From Rhodobacter sp. (GTDB lineage Bacteria > Pseudomonadota > Alphaproteobacteria > Rhodobacterales > Rhodobacteraceae): a stretch of 64,000 bases of DNA. This document shows, one piece after another, positions 63,953 to 64,000 of this stretch (position 1 is the first letter of the stretch; each line of letters opens with the position of its first letter). The position numbers and the translations under genes are program-made. The notes below the pieces were generated by a model, which saw only the letters and a list, made by a program, of their open reading frames with translations, had not been told where the DNA came from and ran no database searches. The stretch covers positions 220,912 through 284,911 of the forward strand of contig JADJAB010000006.1 in the NCBI GenBank assembly GCA_016704435.1. The letters are read 5' to 3'.

Positions 63953-64000
63953 GGGCTTCCGGCGCGAAGACGCGGCCACCTGACTACGGCGTGACGCGCG

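Larger units (their letters stand above)
55920..64000 (+). mobile_element. integrated element in tRNA-Asn, satellite- or island-like, carrying a retron
   Basis: Left boundary is the tRNA-Asn fragment; the right end is beyond the window. Contents in order: tyrosine integrase, 61-residue ORF, AlpA-like excisionase, DUF3987 replication protein, an opposite-strand cargo of structured RNA, small ORF, XRE gene and reverse transcriptase, then an unknown gene, a DUF5681 protein and two small ORFs. No capsid or tail gene is visible. The order resembles phage satellites (int, alpA, primase, cargo, packaging gene), but an island or ICE is also possible. Confidence 0.75.

Overview
The window reads as a chromosomal segment of a high-GC alphaproteobacterium of the Rhodobacteraceae (Rhodobacter/Paracoccus/Gemmobacter-like; inferred from gene content and order, no species claimed). 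Supporting marks are the TauR-Xsc-TauE-SoeABC sulfonate cluster, the pcm-tolC-popZ-like order, the small DUF6280-type protein, DUF3422, and family-typical intergenic repeats. From about 55.9 kb to the right edge the character changes: an integrated mobile element begins at a truncated tRNA-Asn gene.

Layout. 0-1.2 kb: a partial MarR regulator divergent from a small secreted protein. 1.2-10.9 kb: C2-sulfonate catabolism, with TauR regulator, Xsc (sulfoacetaldehyde to acetyl phosphate plus sulfite), a TauE/SafE permease, AckA (acetyl phosphate to acetate plus ATP) and SoeABC (cytoplasmic sulfite to sulfate, electrons to quinone). 10.9-26 kb: mostly housekeeping genes (phosphomannomutase, pcm, tolC, a PopZ-like polar protein, YgfZ, an MsbA-type ABC exporter, a class V aminotransferase, ExoD, an EamA transporter, DUF305, a glutamine-amidotransferase-like hydrolase). 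26-31 kb: an L,D-transpeptidase, then a kynurenine-pathway cluster (kynU, GH5, kynA). 31-37 kb: an isoprenylcysteine-methyltransferase-like protein, PntAB transhydrogenase, an MFS transporter and DUF3422. 37-46.7 kb: a complete dipeptide-type ABC importer divergent from an ArgE-like deacetylase, an FAD amino-acid oxidase and a broken M20D amidohydrolase. 47-55.7 kb: a cell-surface polysaccharide locus with an OpgC-type acyltransferase, a very large GH18-like/NodB deacetylase/GT2 synthase and a DUF3131 protein.

The mobile element (55.92 kb to the window end) has a 3' tRNA-Asn fragment as its left attachment site, then a tyrosine integrase, a 61-residue ORF, an AlpA-like excisionase, a DUF3987/YfjI-type replication protein, and further right a DUF5681 protein and small ORFs. 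The order int, alpA, primase/helicase, cargo, packaging-like gene resembles phage satellites. The cargo, on the opposite strand and visibly AT-richer, is the most interesting part of the window: a retron-type reverse transcriptase (NAxxH, YADD and ITG motifs) behind an XRE repressor-like gene and an 81-residue basic ORF. All three lie downstream of a highly structured non-coding segment that ends exactly at the Shine-Dalgarno sequence of the small ORF.

A caution for every reader: many conserved genes (manB, popZ-like, GH5, pntB, the importer binding protein, the FAD oxidase, M20D, the trimodular synthase, integrase, alpA, the replication protein, the RT) are interrupted by single-base indels, mostly in G/C runs. 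In pntB they compensate each other within 75 bases. This pattern looks more like sequencing or assembly error than gene decay, so most broken genes are annotated here as one CDS with the shift positions given.
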